Assembly: GCA_004794655.1 (NCBI GenBank)
Contig: SMMW01000003.1
Location: 19,858,501 to 19,922,500, forward strand
Direction of reading: 5' to 3'
Source of the DNA: Marisa cornuarietis
Lineage: Eukaryota; Mollusca; Gastropoda; Architaenioglossa; Ampullariidae
DNA length: 64,000 nucleotides
Under the pieces are notes generated by a model. The model was not told where the DNA came from. It saw only the letters and a list, made by a program, of their open reading frames with translations, and ran no database searches. The translations under genes and the position numbers were made by a program. How positions within the stretch are numbered: the first letter of the stretch is position 1; each line of letters begins with the position of its first letter. Positions 1-11,164 of this stretch are shown here, one piece after another.

Positions 1-1505
1 CGCTGAATACCGTTCATGATACATGCATAGCCCAATTCGATACAGACAGCTTCTTAATAACTTAACAACTACCAGACAGGTAACGTCTGACACCACTGGG
101 CCCGTAAATCCCACAGGGGAGGGGCAGAAGAAACATTCTTTCATGCCCCCACCCCTTACTAATTCTCTAAGAGAAACGTGGCGGTGTCGGGAAACCCTCT
201 TTCTGGGTAGCGGGATATTATTAGCTGTTCTAGCCTTACCTTATATTGCTCTAAGATAAGAGCAATTAACAAGCCGAAGCGAAAACCTTCCCGCCGTGTT
301 TCGTCTCTGACCAACTGCATTCGCAACTCTGTCCCTTTCAGTAGAAGCAGCGGTAAACTTCACAGGAATAAAAAGGACGCCAGGCTGTCAGTACCGCGCC
401 TATGATAGCAGAAAACCACACTTCACAGGCATCACACGGCATCCAAAGGAAACGAGGTAGCTGCCACACGTCTGAACTGCGTGAAGCCGGGCTTAAAACT
501 GGAGTAGAGAGGCTCACTAGCGAGACAGGTGGGATGGAAGGGGGCTGAGCTGCTTTAAAGTCCTACCGTGGTGCACGGGTTGGGACAGCTGGATTTGAGG
601 TAGCTAGAGGGTGATCTCCATATAGTCATGTCATCTGGTACAGTACGAAGAAGAAATATAAATGCATCTATGTAGTAATAAATTTGTAACTGGAGAGAAA
701 ATTCACTTCAAAAATCAGTTTTTTAAACTTTTCAGAATTTTGTATACATCAAAGCAGCCCAATAAAATCAAAACACACGAATGAGGACCCCCCTCATCTG
801 AAGGGGAAGGAAGCTGTTCTTCCCTATCACTCCACTAAATTTGTAGGTTAAGGCAAGCTCTGGGCTAAAAATTCTTTTCAAAACCCTCCGCACAAGCGAG
901 GTCACAGAACCCCCCCGTCCAATGCAATCTGGATTTGGGCTTTTTATGCCATAATTGAGAAACTTCCTACATTGATGGGTGACGAATGGTTAGATAATGC
1001 ATATAATTGCAATCCAGTCCCATAAAACCTTAGGGACTTCATATAAAATAACAGTGTTCTGCGAGTCTAATTAAAAAACTTTAATTAGAAAGGATAGCTT
1101 AAAAGGGTGTATGATACTAACACAATCTTTCAGGAAAGCCACTTTTGTCCTGAATTCTCTGCACACCTCCTCCTGCCTATAAGTTTCCTCATCTGAAACA
1201 TCTGGAATTGCTGCTGGAGTCACCCCTTGATCACCTAGATTTCATAACTTCATATGTGGAGCAGGCCTTGAAGCATTTCTCTGTGCTCCTCAACAGAATG
1301 ATCCAGTCTGTTCAGTAATCTGCAATCAAAATATTAGTCCTTTAATGATAATCATTAAAAAAAAGGCATTTCAATTCACTGACTTTTTTACAAATTCCAC
1401 AGAGCCTTAAGGCTCATAAGGAGATGCATATATAAAAAGCCAAAACATGAATATTTGTAACATGTTTACCATAAAGTTTTACAGAAAGTTGGAAAATAAA
1501 CTTAC
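1..1505. other. AT-rich non-coding DNA, left edge
   Basis: I see no supported gene here. A minus-strand stretch at about 1245-1310 reads LLNRLDHSVEEHREMLQGLL after an acceptor-like tgattgcag, but its phase does not join the neighbouring exon-like segment. The sequence at 280-620 is GC-richer and unassigned. Confidence 0.4.
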
Positions 1506-1628
1506 TAGAAAAATTATTGGAAACTGAACCAATGAGCTTAGTCAGTTTAAGTGCATATATTTCCATTTCTTCCTGTTTATTAGCTTTAATGCAATGAGGA
1601 GGCAACAGGAAGTTGATGGTAAACACCA
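1506..1628 (-). CDS. Exon-like segment, unrecognised protein (second of two)
   Basis: 123 bp with an acceptor ttccacaag and a strong donor TCTA/gtaagt. Open in the frame set by the segment at 1906-2026; the phases (1 and 1) fit. It encodes VFTINFLLPPHCIKANKQEE then MEIYALKLTKLIGSVSNNFS. I do not recognise the protein; it is not PHKB. Reading on into a downstream acceptor near 1318 meets a stop at once. It may be a real short gene on the same strand as PHKB, a nested gene, or chance. Confidence 0.35.
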
Positions 1629-1905
1629 CTTGTGGAAATAGACAGGTTCATGTAGGCTGGCACCTTTTATTGATTGTTGTTTGTGGATTAAAAAGGAAAA
1701 CTAGCAAGAGGTAAAAATACTAGAATCATATCACAACAAAGCAGTTGGCCCTGTAAACAGGTGTACAACATATAGAGATTACCCACCACAGGGTAACAGG
1801 CAGGGTAAACTGTTTTCATAAACATGTCATGAACGGTAAACCCATGCTTACATTAATAATGAAACACATGCAAGCTTATTTTCTTTAATTTCTAATCTCA
1901 CTCAC

Positions 1906-2026
1906 CATCAGATGGCTTTGTCCTTTGACTTGCTCCTCTATTCTTTCCTCTTACTTCCAAACTACTTGTAAGCAGTGGCATTAATCTCCACTTTAGATCC
2001 ATCCTTAGAGAGTTTTCAGACTGAAG
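1906..2026 (-). CDS. Exon-like segment, unrecognised protein (first of two)
   Basis: 121 bp between acceptor ccctttgtgcacag and donor GATG/gtgagt. Encodes LQSENSLRMDLKWRLMPLLT and SSLEVRGKNRGASQRTKPSD, then joins in phase with 1506-1628 to give 81 uninterrupted residues. No upstream exon that fits was established. A further minus-strand stretch at about 2648-2785 (WYYKLPLSERKTKIFHQAAS, strong donor CCA/gtaagt) is also open but its phase does not fit directly. Confidence 0.35.
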
Positions 2027-5000
2027 CTGTGCACAAAGGGAAATTGCGATGGTTAGAAGTCAGACACAAATATTTCCATGTAATACAGTTGTACATGAAG
2101 CCACAGTATACTTCAGGGTCATACGCAAACCAAACATACAAGCATACTGACTTACAAAATCAAAAAAAACAAAAAAAAACAAACTTTTCAATCATGTGTG
2201 CTCTAAGCACCCCACCCTTTTCCCTGAACATAATTATACCTGGCTGCCCACAATATTCCTTCTCAGAAGCATGCTGACTAAAAGTGCCTGCTCTATAGTA
2301 ATAATTATCTTACGAGTAGCAACATAAATCTCTCATGTATTGATGAATTCTCAGTAGTTTTCAGCAGATGGTTAGATATGCTATCTCTCTTATACACACA
2401 CACATCTATATGTAAAATATTCAATTTACTTGAGGAAGAATCAAGAAAATGGCAAACATAAAAATTTTGACAAACTATCAAGGAAAACAATACTTAAATA
2501 AAGGTGGAGATCATCTATCTTGTGAGACTGAGGTATAGTCAAACCCAGTCAGACTGAATGTCAGTTTAAATGTGAGAATCCCTCTCCCTGCAAAACAAAA
2601 TACTAAAGCTCATAAAATCATGAAATTTAAGCAGCCACTTCAAAACACTTACTGGTACAGCAAAAATCCTGTTTGAGATGCAGCCTGATGAAATATTTTA
2701 GTTTTTCTTTCACTCAAGGGCAATTTATAATACCACTCTCTCCCTCCAGTAGTTTTGTCATATACCATGTCAGTGGATTTACAACCCCTTCAGGATCTTG
2801 AATATTCTACACAAAGAAAGCAAACTACAAATCCTAAAGAACATGCTAAATAATGAAAAACATTCATCAAAAACCTGTAATTACTGTCATCTTAGACAAA
2901 TAATATATACATTATTGACATACATAAGCAGCAACATTAAAAAAGAAGCTTACTGGGGAAAGCTGGGGAAAGACAAATTGTTATCATGTGGTCAGATTTA
3001 TGCATAAACACTGTTTTGTCTCTTTTTCTAATAGGCATCCTACATTGCTCAAAGATTACTTGAGGCTATTCACTTAGGTTTAGTTTGTTTAGTACTTTAG
3101 TTGTTTCCATTGTGTATAAATAAACTGTAATTGTGGCTGATCTTCATATTTGCAAAAATATACAACAGCTTTACAACAAATGTTATTCTATATGCTATAG
3201 GCCTAATTGCAGAATGCAAAACAATTTAAAATGAGGACTGAAACTTAATAATATGTAAGCTTACAGCTGAAAAACACACTAAAAATTTATTGTAAAAGTA
3301 TGCTTACATGCTACTTTATATGAAAATTTATTATTCTAGATGTAACTGTTATGTCTCCACATTGTCTGTATATAATATATATATATATCACATATCTTAC
3401 CAAACTCTGCGGTGGCTCACTCTGTCAGGACTTCTGTCTGCTGTTCTCAATGATTAAGAAATGTGTAGCCTTGTTTGAGAGTATGGCACAGTTCATACAG
3501 CTCACTACATTCATCTCGGCTCATCCTCAGCCATACTGGAGACATCTGTTGACTGTGTTTGGTAGTCTGCTTCATTATTACAAAACACTTTGACTAAGCA
3601 CGATCCTCGATCTTCAACCTTTCCTAGAAAAGGAAATCAATAACATAAACACTAACTTTAAGCAAAGTCTGTATTCAAAACGTAGTTAAGTTTCAGTAGA
3701 TTGAAAAGAAACGATTAGGACACTAGGGCGATAGCTTACGGTACGCGAGTGTTCAAAACTTGTTATCAGGTATATTGCTAAGGACTTACAGGATAAATTC
3801 ATTATAATGATTATTAGAAACACTAACATTTTGTATCCAGAATTTTATAATAAAATAGGCCTACCTTATATTACCACGAACTTGTATTTATACACGTACA
3901 CCTCGATAATTAAATGTTATCCAGCGTCTTCCTAAGCGACCACATGCTACCAGCGGAAATACCACGTGAGAAAACAACGGCTCGGACTCAGCTAGAATTA
4001 TATATAATTATATATATAAATTGAATTAAACTAATACGAGTAATCACAATATCGTACAAACAGTTTCAACTGTATGAATAATTAATGTTAGAATATTTGA
4101 CAGAACTTAAGGGCACACTTAATTCTTACTAATTTGTAAACTCACTGCGATAGCTCCATCGGACCGGGTTATACAAACTAAAAGTTGAACAAATACAAAA
4201 AAGCACTACATTAGATGCATAAGTCTCAACTTTTGTAAATATTTAATACTATAATATTTAGAGCTTCGTTTAACTTAACTTTAAACTCACTTTATATTTC
4301 AAGACGTGTGGTGCGCTCCTGTGATGTGATGCAATGGACAAAGCCGTGTAACTGTCAGTCGGAAAAGAGCGAGTAGCGAGTCGCGATGACGCGCTGGTTG
4401 TTGACGGTGAAATCCCAGCGGGAGGTGAGTCCGCAATCCCGCAGCTGGTCAGCGAATGCGGACGCGGGGTCACACGGCGAGCGAAATGTCCGACATACGG
4501 GTCAGTGTAAAGCGCGTAACGGTTACGCCCGTTGGGAAGTATGGCCATAAATGAGCGCCACAGCCCGTAGCCCGCATTTTCACCCCTCCTCCCATACGGG
4601 TCCCTTACAAATCCCGAATCTCTTGCAGGCTGGGTAGCCACATTTTTTTCACATGTGGCTATAATGGAAGGACTGCAAGTTGCTAAGATTTCTTCCACTG
4701 CCTCAGATGGAAAAAATCTGTCTGAGATGGTTTGTTGGATAACAGCCATACATATAAATCAAGACAGTCCAAAGTCTGGATGAAAGAGAACTGACCTAAA
4801 GTAAAGGTAAAGGTCATCCAATAACCTGTCAGGTCATTGGGGAGTGCAGAAACTAGAGGAAGCCTGGAAGATAACCAGAGGTATCCAGACAGTAAGAGCA
4901 GGTCTGTCATCTATGACTTCATCTAACTAAGCAGGCAATCACATGTAATCCTCTGAGCTTGCTGATTAACCATGGTAAAATGTAGGAGGGTAGGCATTTT

Positions 5001-5630
5001 CCCAGCAGATCATTCCAATCAAGAAAGAAGGTGTCCACTGCTCATGCTTGCAGATTAGGAACTGGTGAGGCAAAGGTGGGTAACCCACTTCCACCAAGCT
5101 GTAAAGAGATCTATCTTTGTGTGGGAAAACATGAGACAAAAATGGTTTGAGACCTGAGGGTGAAGTGACCACTCTGTGGGTGCTGCCACTGACTATCAAC
5201 TGAGGCAACTGGCAAAAACATTCAACACTCAAGAAATGTGGCTTCGTCCTTTGTTCTATTTCTTTCCACAGTAGCTGCATTCTAGCAGCCCAGCCATATT
5301 GTGTATATTTATCATATTAATTATTGTGTTCTTAGTGGTTGCTGATAGCGCAAGAAGAATTTTTTGGCCCTATTTCTGCATATTTCACATTCATTTACTT
5401 GTTATCTTTCACAGAGATTTTTTTATTTAAAAATACCAGTTATGCTGTTGGAAAATGACCTTTTCTTGTGGTTACATTACTTTATATTATTTACATTATC
5501 TCATGTACTTTAAGTATGCATCTTCAAATGGTAGACAAACGATTGTGTCTTTGATACAAGTGTTTAACATATAGCTGTAATACTGTGCATATGCAATGCC
5601 AAAAGGTACCAGAGAACGAGTGTTCATCAC
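2027..5630. other. Non-coding DNA downstream of PHKB exon 6
   Basis: AT-rich, with no PHKB exon 7 found. A GC-richer stretch at about 4300-4910 carries long open frames on the minus strand (159 residues ending at 4270), but they match nothing I know and lack exon signals; it may be an old repeat. Around 1747-1765 there is a short match (CCTGTAAACAGGTGT) to the SINE family found at 11.3 kb. Confidence 0.4.
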
Positions 5631-5767
5631 CTGGCATGGATTTCTGTGCTTCCATTGTTGTATTTACTGCCCCTCTCCCACATACCATAGTCTGGTGTGC
5701 GGTAGGCTCGTTCAACATAGAACACAAGGTTTTGAATAAAGTTAACCTCATCAGTGGTGTACACCAT
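5631..5767 (-). CDS. PHKB: PHKB coding exon 6
   Basis: 137 bp; acceptor cttccag, donor CCAG/gtgatg, ends in phase 2. Encodes [20 protein letters not shown] and [18 protein letters not shown]. It is the last PHKB exon I can find in the window. Confidence 0.94.
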
Positions 5768-8700
5768 CTGGAAGACAAAGTGTAAAACAGTGATGAAGAT
5801 TTTCATGCATAAGGACTCTACTCACTATTAACCAAATGCAGGCATTGTTAGAGACTTACCATCATTAGCTTTATTTCACAGTAAACGTTTCATTACATAA
5901 GCTGAGATAATGAATGCTAGGAATTCTAAGAGATCATACCATACAAAAAATGTAATCTCCAAACTGACATTTAACCTGTCCCTTGCCTACTTTAATGGCT
6001 ATCATATGCTTTTTTTCATGATTATATATCAAACCAAAACTCTGCCACTCTGGTTTGGCACAAACTAAGAATGTTAAGGTCTTTCTTAACTGGACTAATA
6101 TGGAGAAACATTTGACCAAGTTTGGGAAAGATTTTCTATAATCATCACATACACTTGTGCCAAGCTGGGTCTTCCATATTTGTGCAGTTAAGAAAAGTCA
6201 AAAAGTGGATGCATGCGGGGTTGGTCAGGCAGTCATGTACACAAATACACTGGTTTCAACTACATTTATTGCCATGCAAGTAGTTATAAAGTTTACTTTC
6301 ATGCCACATTACCTGAAGCCCAGAAGTAATCATCTGTGAAAGTGTTAGCAAAAACAGACCAATAACATCAATCTGGAAGAGAACAGTACCGCGTCATTTA
6401 ATTTCACTGCACATTCATCAAGAATGAATGATAATCATTTACAACACACAAGCAACCGGCAGCCTCATCAACTCACTGGCTCACCATACACAATATTTTC
6501 AAGTAAAAGAGAAGTATTAAAAGAATAATTCTTAAGCTGTGTAGTCTAGGAACAGGCAGTAATTTCACTAACATACAATTTTGATTCTTTACAACCTGTT
6601 TGCTTTTTCAGTACAAAGCTATAAAGATTGATGCTTGAAACAATGCAAAACACTTACCAGTCATATGCACATTCGTTTTCAATAAAGGTAGTCCTCGACT
6701 TACGACGCTGATCCGTTCTTACACGGTGTTGTAAACCGAATTTTGACATAAGTCGGATCATACGTTCATACAGTACTGTACCATAATAACAGTACAGTAC
6801 TGCAAACACTTAGCCTATCCAAACACCTATCCTAACACAGTAGCCTACATAATTATAAATAAACATAAGTACAGCAAGTACATAAGTCCACAGCGTTGCT
6901 TTGTTATCACTGTTGCTTTCATAGGAGCAAATCCTTTCACATGTTCAAGGATGCGATCTTTATCCTTGATAATTGTAGCGACAGTCGAACGACTAAGTCC
7001 TAATGACCTGCCAATTTCTGTTGCTGTTTCCCCCTTCTCAGATTGCTTTATGATATCCACTTTCACCTCCATGGTGATAGCCTTCCTTTTCTTTGATGCA
7101 CTGTTATCAGATGAGTCTACCTTTCGTTTGGGAGCCATAATGAAGGGTGTTATGGCGTGCAGGAGACTCGTTTTCTTCGTGTAACCGGGTACAGTGTACA
7201 GTACAGTACTGGACTCTATGACTTCCGCCGCACGTGGAATGAGGCATAGGTACAGTTCGACTTACGATGCTAAACCTCGCAAATTGGAATGAGCGTCGTA
7301 TAAAGTGTCGTAACCACGAAACGACGTAACTCGAGACCGTCGTAACCCGAGGACTACCTGTACAAGCAACAACACTCCTATGTATATATCAATGTGCAAA
7401 TAGCCATTGTTATATGGGAATACCCATCCCACAGAAGAAGAAAAAAATGTTAAGCTATATAATTCTGCAGCTCAAGGTACTAACACATCTTCAGGGGTGG
7501 GGAATTTTTTTCTCCTTAGGGCCATTTGGATGTTTATAATATTATTTGTGGCCATATACATTTATCAAATTAAAAATTTGGTCAAGCCATATACACTGCC
7601 AGCCTGCTTGTCCTCTGAGCCACCACAACACAAGCAGATGGACTGCAGGCAGCTGAATAAGCAAAAGCATCTGCATTGTCGTGTATTCATATCTGTATTT
7701 CTGTAATAGCCGTTCCTTGCTTGTCCCTAAAAGTTTACATTATTATGATTCACTTAATTTATGATAAAAGCTCTAGATTTATTTACTTTCGTTGCAGGCC
7801 AAATGATTTCACTTTATATGGCTTATGGGCTGAAGGATCCCCACCCCTGATTTAGACCTAAAGTCATTCATGGACATACAAGTGAAGGTACCTGTAAATG
7901 TTCATATTCAGTGTCTCCGAAGATTGGGTCACCAGTAACCAAGTCAAATGCTGAATGCAAAGCATTCTCAGGACTTTGATTCTTTTTAAACATTTCCACC
8001 TGATTAAACAATTGAAATACAACAGTCAATAACTTACTTCACAGCCACTACTATGAACTTTTCACCATGTCTCTGTAACAGGATTCCATCAAGATTTTTG
8101 GATCTGTCTTAATTATGTGCAGGTAGAAAATTTTGTTTGTACCACCATTAACAATCACTAGCATTATTATCATTACCATGACTCATTTGGAAATACCTGA
8201 CGAACTCTAAAAACAATCAATAAAACTTTAATATGATAGCACTGGCTGGGAGTACTTATTATTACAAACAATTCCAATTGTCTTAGTCAAGTCAAAGCTC
8301 TTGGTTAGAGACTGCTTGATACCTTCTCTGCCTGACGTATCCAGCAATACAAAATTCCTCTCATGCACTTAACACTTGCTTGACCAAGTTCATGTGTTCT
8401 GCCTTTGTCGTTGTCAATACGCCTAGGGAGAAAAAAAAGCAATGATTTTTAAGTATAATTGTTATACAAAGCCCTAAAAATGTTTTAGTACACTGCACTA
8501 TATCTAACAAATAGTAATAGTGTGACTTACATACTACACCACTGTAGGTGATCCATTTTGGTATCCAGACCGTACCGAGAAGAGGGAACCTCCTCGTTGG
8601 AGGGCGGGGGGAGAATCAGGGACTAGTCCACATGAGAACTCCTACCACGAACTGCACAGGCGACCGACGCCACCTGTGCACCCGCCTTACATGAGCAAAG

Positions 8701-9139
8701 GCATAGCTAGGTGGAGCTCATCCCTCTCCTAGCGCCCTAGTCTTCAGCGAGACTATGTTCTTCGTCTAGCTAAAGGAGTCTTCGTAGGCAAAGATGTAAC
8801 TGCCATACGGAATCGGTTGGTCCCTGGAGGGTAGCAAGGGGACTAATGGGGTTGTCCGGGGTCGTGGGATGGGTGGGCTCAAATCCCCATCCCCTCTGGA
8901 TTGGTGAGGGTGAAAGAATGTCCGTCGGTGTGGATCCAAGAGACAGTAATCCACCCCTTCGAACGGGCTTACCTCAAGAAACGTCCGAATTCCCTACACG
9001 CCTGCCTGTACGCGTGTACTTCCTTTGACCCCCGTCTGCCGCCTACACCAGTCGGATTGTCAGTTTGGACCTCTATGGGCCCGGCACAACGCCACTTCGT
9101 CAACCCGACGCTCTCACCACACCGTTCATAAGATGTAGT

Positions 9140-9170
<31 letters not shown>

Positions 9171-10727
9171 TTTCAACGCGAGTTAGTGACTCGCGCTTAC
9201 GGGAAATTCCACGCTCACGGGGGCAGTTTCAGACCCCGAACCCTACCATGAAGGATATTCACAGGCTTTCCCACTCTTTTCAGAGAGGGAGCATATTGAC
9301 TCCTTCATTGTAGCCCGCATGCGGCCCCGGACATCTAAGGGCATCACAGACCTGTTATTGCTCAATCTCGTGTGCCTAAACGCCACTTGTCTCTCTAAGA
9401 AGTTAGCACCGACGCGTGAAGAATCGGTGAACTATTTAGTAAATCAGCACATCTAAATTAAATACCACAAAACTGCTCATGGCAGTCTAAATTTTAGAAC
9501 AGTTTGGTCTTTGCCAAAATTACTGGAACAATACAAGCCATAAAAGAATGAGCTTATAAAGCAGACCTGTAAGCTTGAGAGAGAGCCCAAGCTGCCATTG
9601 CACAATAAATACTGTCTCGAACATATCCCACTCTGTTTGCATTGTTTTTTGATCCAATGGCTGGGAAAAGTCCTAATGTGCAGCTTTGATACTGTAGAAT
9701 CTGCCTCTTCACTGAAACAAGTATTTTTATAGTTTGCAACCATAGAGTAGGCAATTAACTACAATAAATCAATATGTGTTTAAATTTCTTTACAACAATC
9801 ATTCACGTCCCCTCATTAAAGTAGTACCACTGTTATTTCTTGGGCATCGCAATGAGGAAAAAAACCCCACTGATGTTTCCTTAGACATGCACAGCAAAGG
9901 TGTGTATACAATCAGCCTGTTACTTACACTTATGCTTAAGATGCTGGAAATGAGAACTCCAAAGCATGTCTGTTCAACTGTAATTCTGTATTTGGTTGAG
10001 CAGAACTATGATTATGTACCTTTAGTATCCATGGTTTTTCATTGTAATAAACAATTTACTTATGCTGGTTTTTAAGTTTCCTGCACAGCTCTCTTCACAG
10101 TGTTTTGATCACGTAGGCCTACCTATGTTTCCAACAAATTGCACTGTAAAATTTATTGTGCTTACATACCTCGATCTTTCAGGGCATGATGGTAAGTTAT
10201 TATAATGATTTACTGTGATTTATTGTGTCACAAACATGAGCACACACACACACACACATAGAGAGAGAGAGAGAAAGTAGGTGCTTGAACAAAGGGAAAT
10301 GGGGATAAACAAGCTGAAGAGAGGTGAGTGAGGCGCACAGTTGTGCGCCGTTAATAAGCTGCCTTTAATGAACCGGGTGATATAGATATCTTAGGCATTT
10401 TAGCATCGGTTAAAATAAGACTACATTAAAGTCACATTACTAAATTTGAAATTGCGCCCAGTTTTGGCTGAACAGAGCGTCGACTACTGCCCCCCACTCA
10501 CCCCATCAAATTTGCTCCAACAATTCTTTTCATACTTTTCAAACATGGTACTTCGAGATGCTTTCAATGGAAAAAAAAGGTCCAAAATGTCCGGAGTCAC
10601 CACAAATTAACTTACCACGAATGTAGAAGTCATCAAGTTTTTCGGAAATAACGCTATGAGGAAGATGAAAGTGCATCTTGAATTCTTCATCCCCAATGCG
10701 TGAATCCTCTCGTGCTCGAAACTCCAT
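5631..10727 (-). CDS. PHKB: Phosphorylase kinase regulatory subunit beta, 5' part (6 coding exons, incomplete)
   Basis: Phosphorylase kinase activates glycogen phosphorylase in the cytosol; the beta subunit is a large regulatory scaffold (about 1090 residues in mammals). Six minus-strand exons join with GT-AG splice sites and matching phases: 10727-10616, 9711-9567, 8422-8323, 7999-7892, 6372-6313, 5767-5631. They encode 220 residues. Family hallmarks seen in order: [115 protein letters not shown]. These match the N-terminal glucoamylase-like domain. The start at 10727 is chosen because it gives an N-terminus of the right kind; an upstream in-frame ATG at 10802 is possible. The next exon (family motif SSVG.AKAALEA) was not found down to position 1, so the gene continues beyond the left edge or behind a long intron. 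It is head to head with ITFG1. Confidence 0.95.
6313..6372 (-). CDS. PHKB: PHKB coding exon 5
   Basis: 60 bp, phase 0 on both sides, acceptor cttccag and donor CAG/gtaatg. Encodes [20 protein letters not shown], the helix that follows the EYxHLQ motif in this family. Confidence 0.92.
6685..7360 (-). mobile_element. Tigger/pogo-type (Tc1-mariner superfamily) non-autonomous element with transposase N-terminus
   Basis: 676 bp bounded by inverted terminal repeats (AAGGTAGTCCTCGACTTACG on the left; the right end reads CAGGTAGTCCTCGGGTTACG on the other strand) and by TA dinucleotides at 6683-6684 and 7361-7362, the expected target duplication. A minus-strand frame at 6845-7138 begins [20 protein letters not shown] and continues with a CENP-B-type helix-turn-helix ([20 protein letters not shown]). 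Only this DNA-binding part of the transposase is left; the DDE catalytic domain is missing. It sits in the PHKB intron between exons 4 and 5. Confidence 0.9.
7892..7999 (-). CDS. PHKB: PHKB coding exon 4
   Basis: 108 bp, phase 0 on both sides. Encodes [20 protein letters not shown] followed by [16 protein letters not shown]. Confidence 0.93.
8323..8422 (-). CDS. PHKB: PHKB coding exon 3
   Basis: 100 bp; acceptor ccctag after a pyrimidine run, donor AAG/gtatca. Encodes [20 protein letters not shown] and then [14 protein letters not shown]. Confidence 0.94.
8553..9134 (-). other. GC-rich segment continuous with the 18S fragment
   Basis: Runs on directly past the CCGCCCGTC of the 18S fragment on the minus strand but does not match the normal 18S 3' end (no GTCGTAACAAGG motif was seen). 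Its composition resembles rDNA and it contrasts with the AT-rich intron on both sides. It may be a strongly expanded 18S variable region, a spacer, or another repeat co-inserted with the rRNA piece. Confidence 0.5.
9135..9435 (-). rRNA. 18S rRNA 3'-region fragment (intronic pseudogene copy)
   Basis: Antisense match to universal parts of the eukaryotic small-subunit rRNA: at 9340-9405 the minus strand reads the motif around GAGATTGAGCAATAACAGGT and GATGCCCTTAGATGTC; at about 9140-9170 it reads GTCCCTGCCCTTTGTACACA and CCGCCCGTC. Between them the variable V8 region is unlike ordinary metazoan 18S as I know it. The copy is short and interrupted relative to a full gene and lies in the PHKB intron between exons 2 and 3, so it is a dispersed fragment, not a working rDNA unit. 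Confidence 0.85.
9567..9711 (-). CDS. PHKB: PHKB coding exon 2
   Basis: 145 bp; acceptor tttcag, donor ACAG/gtctgc. Encodes [12 protein letters not shown] and [15 protein letters not shown], strongly conserved in phosphorylase kinase alpha and beta subunits. Confidence 0.93.
10241..10274. repeat. (CA)n(GA)n microsatellite
   Basis: Short compound dinucleotide tract in PHKB intron 1. Confidence 0.9.
10616..10727 (-). CDS. PHKB: PHKB coding exon 1
   Basis: Encodes residues 1-37, from MEFRARED to EKLDDFYIR, and ends in phase 1 at a strong donor (GTG followed by gtaagt). The split codon makes valine with exon 2, giving YIRVKRQIL as expected for the family. In-frame ATG codons exist at 10727 and 10802. 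Confidence 0.85.
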
Positions 10728-10992
10728 GATCAGGCGTCCTGAGGCGGAGGCTATATCACGGGTATTTTTGGTGTCAGTGTTTATGTAAAATAACGAAAGC
10801 ACTAAGCAATGTACCCATCAGCATAATGCCCTTTTAAAGAAATATCTTAGATGGACTCTGACATTCTACCGACGCGACCGTAACCTGTTTACACAAATTC
10901 ATCGCACTAACCTCCATACCAAGGGCAGAGCACTTGGCCTTCAAGAATGGATAACTTCGGAACTTCCGGTGCAGATTGAACGTTGGTAGAAT
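10728..10992. promoter_or_regulatory. Presumed bidirectional promoter between PHKB and ITFG1
   Basis: About 265 bp separate the two divergent start codons. No TATA box is obvious for either gene. A consensus ETS-family site, ACTTCCGG, lies at 10962-10969, about 25 bp upstream of the ITFG1 ATG; such sites are common in TATA-less bidirectional promoters of housekeeping genes. The 5' untranslated regions of both genes must also lie here. Transcription start positions cannot be read from sequence alone. Confidence 0.65.
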
Positions 10993-11164
10993 ATGAAGAC
11001 GCGATATTTTGTTTTTGTTTACATGTCTTTGTGGACATGCAGTCATACGTCGACGTCCGATGTGACATCAGATGTCTTTGGGGATTTCAACAAAGGGATT
11101 GTCGCAGCTTTTGGTGACTTCAATGCAGACAAACTAATAGATATTTTTGTTTTGACAAATGATG
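10993..11164 (+). CDS. ITFG1: ITFG1 exon 1
   Basis: Start codon, hydrophobic signal peptide (MKTRYFVFVYMSLW) and the first Asp-rich motif FGDFNADKLIDIFVL. Donor GATG/gtacgc, phase 1. Confidence 0.93.

Noticed and set aside
4270..4749. 159-residue minus-strand open frame as a gene
   Set aside because: No recognisable domain, no fitting splice signals, biased low-complexity C-terminus; probably a chance frame in a GC-richer or repetitive stretch.
5585..5785. Plus-strand frame over 5585-5785
   Set aside because: Antisense shadow of PHKB exon 6, which is supported by strong family similarity and splice sites on the minus strand.
8766..9313. Overlapping open frames on both strands at 8.8-9.3 kb
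   Set aside because: They lie on the 18S rRNA fragment and its GC-rich extension and are not proteins.
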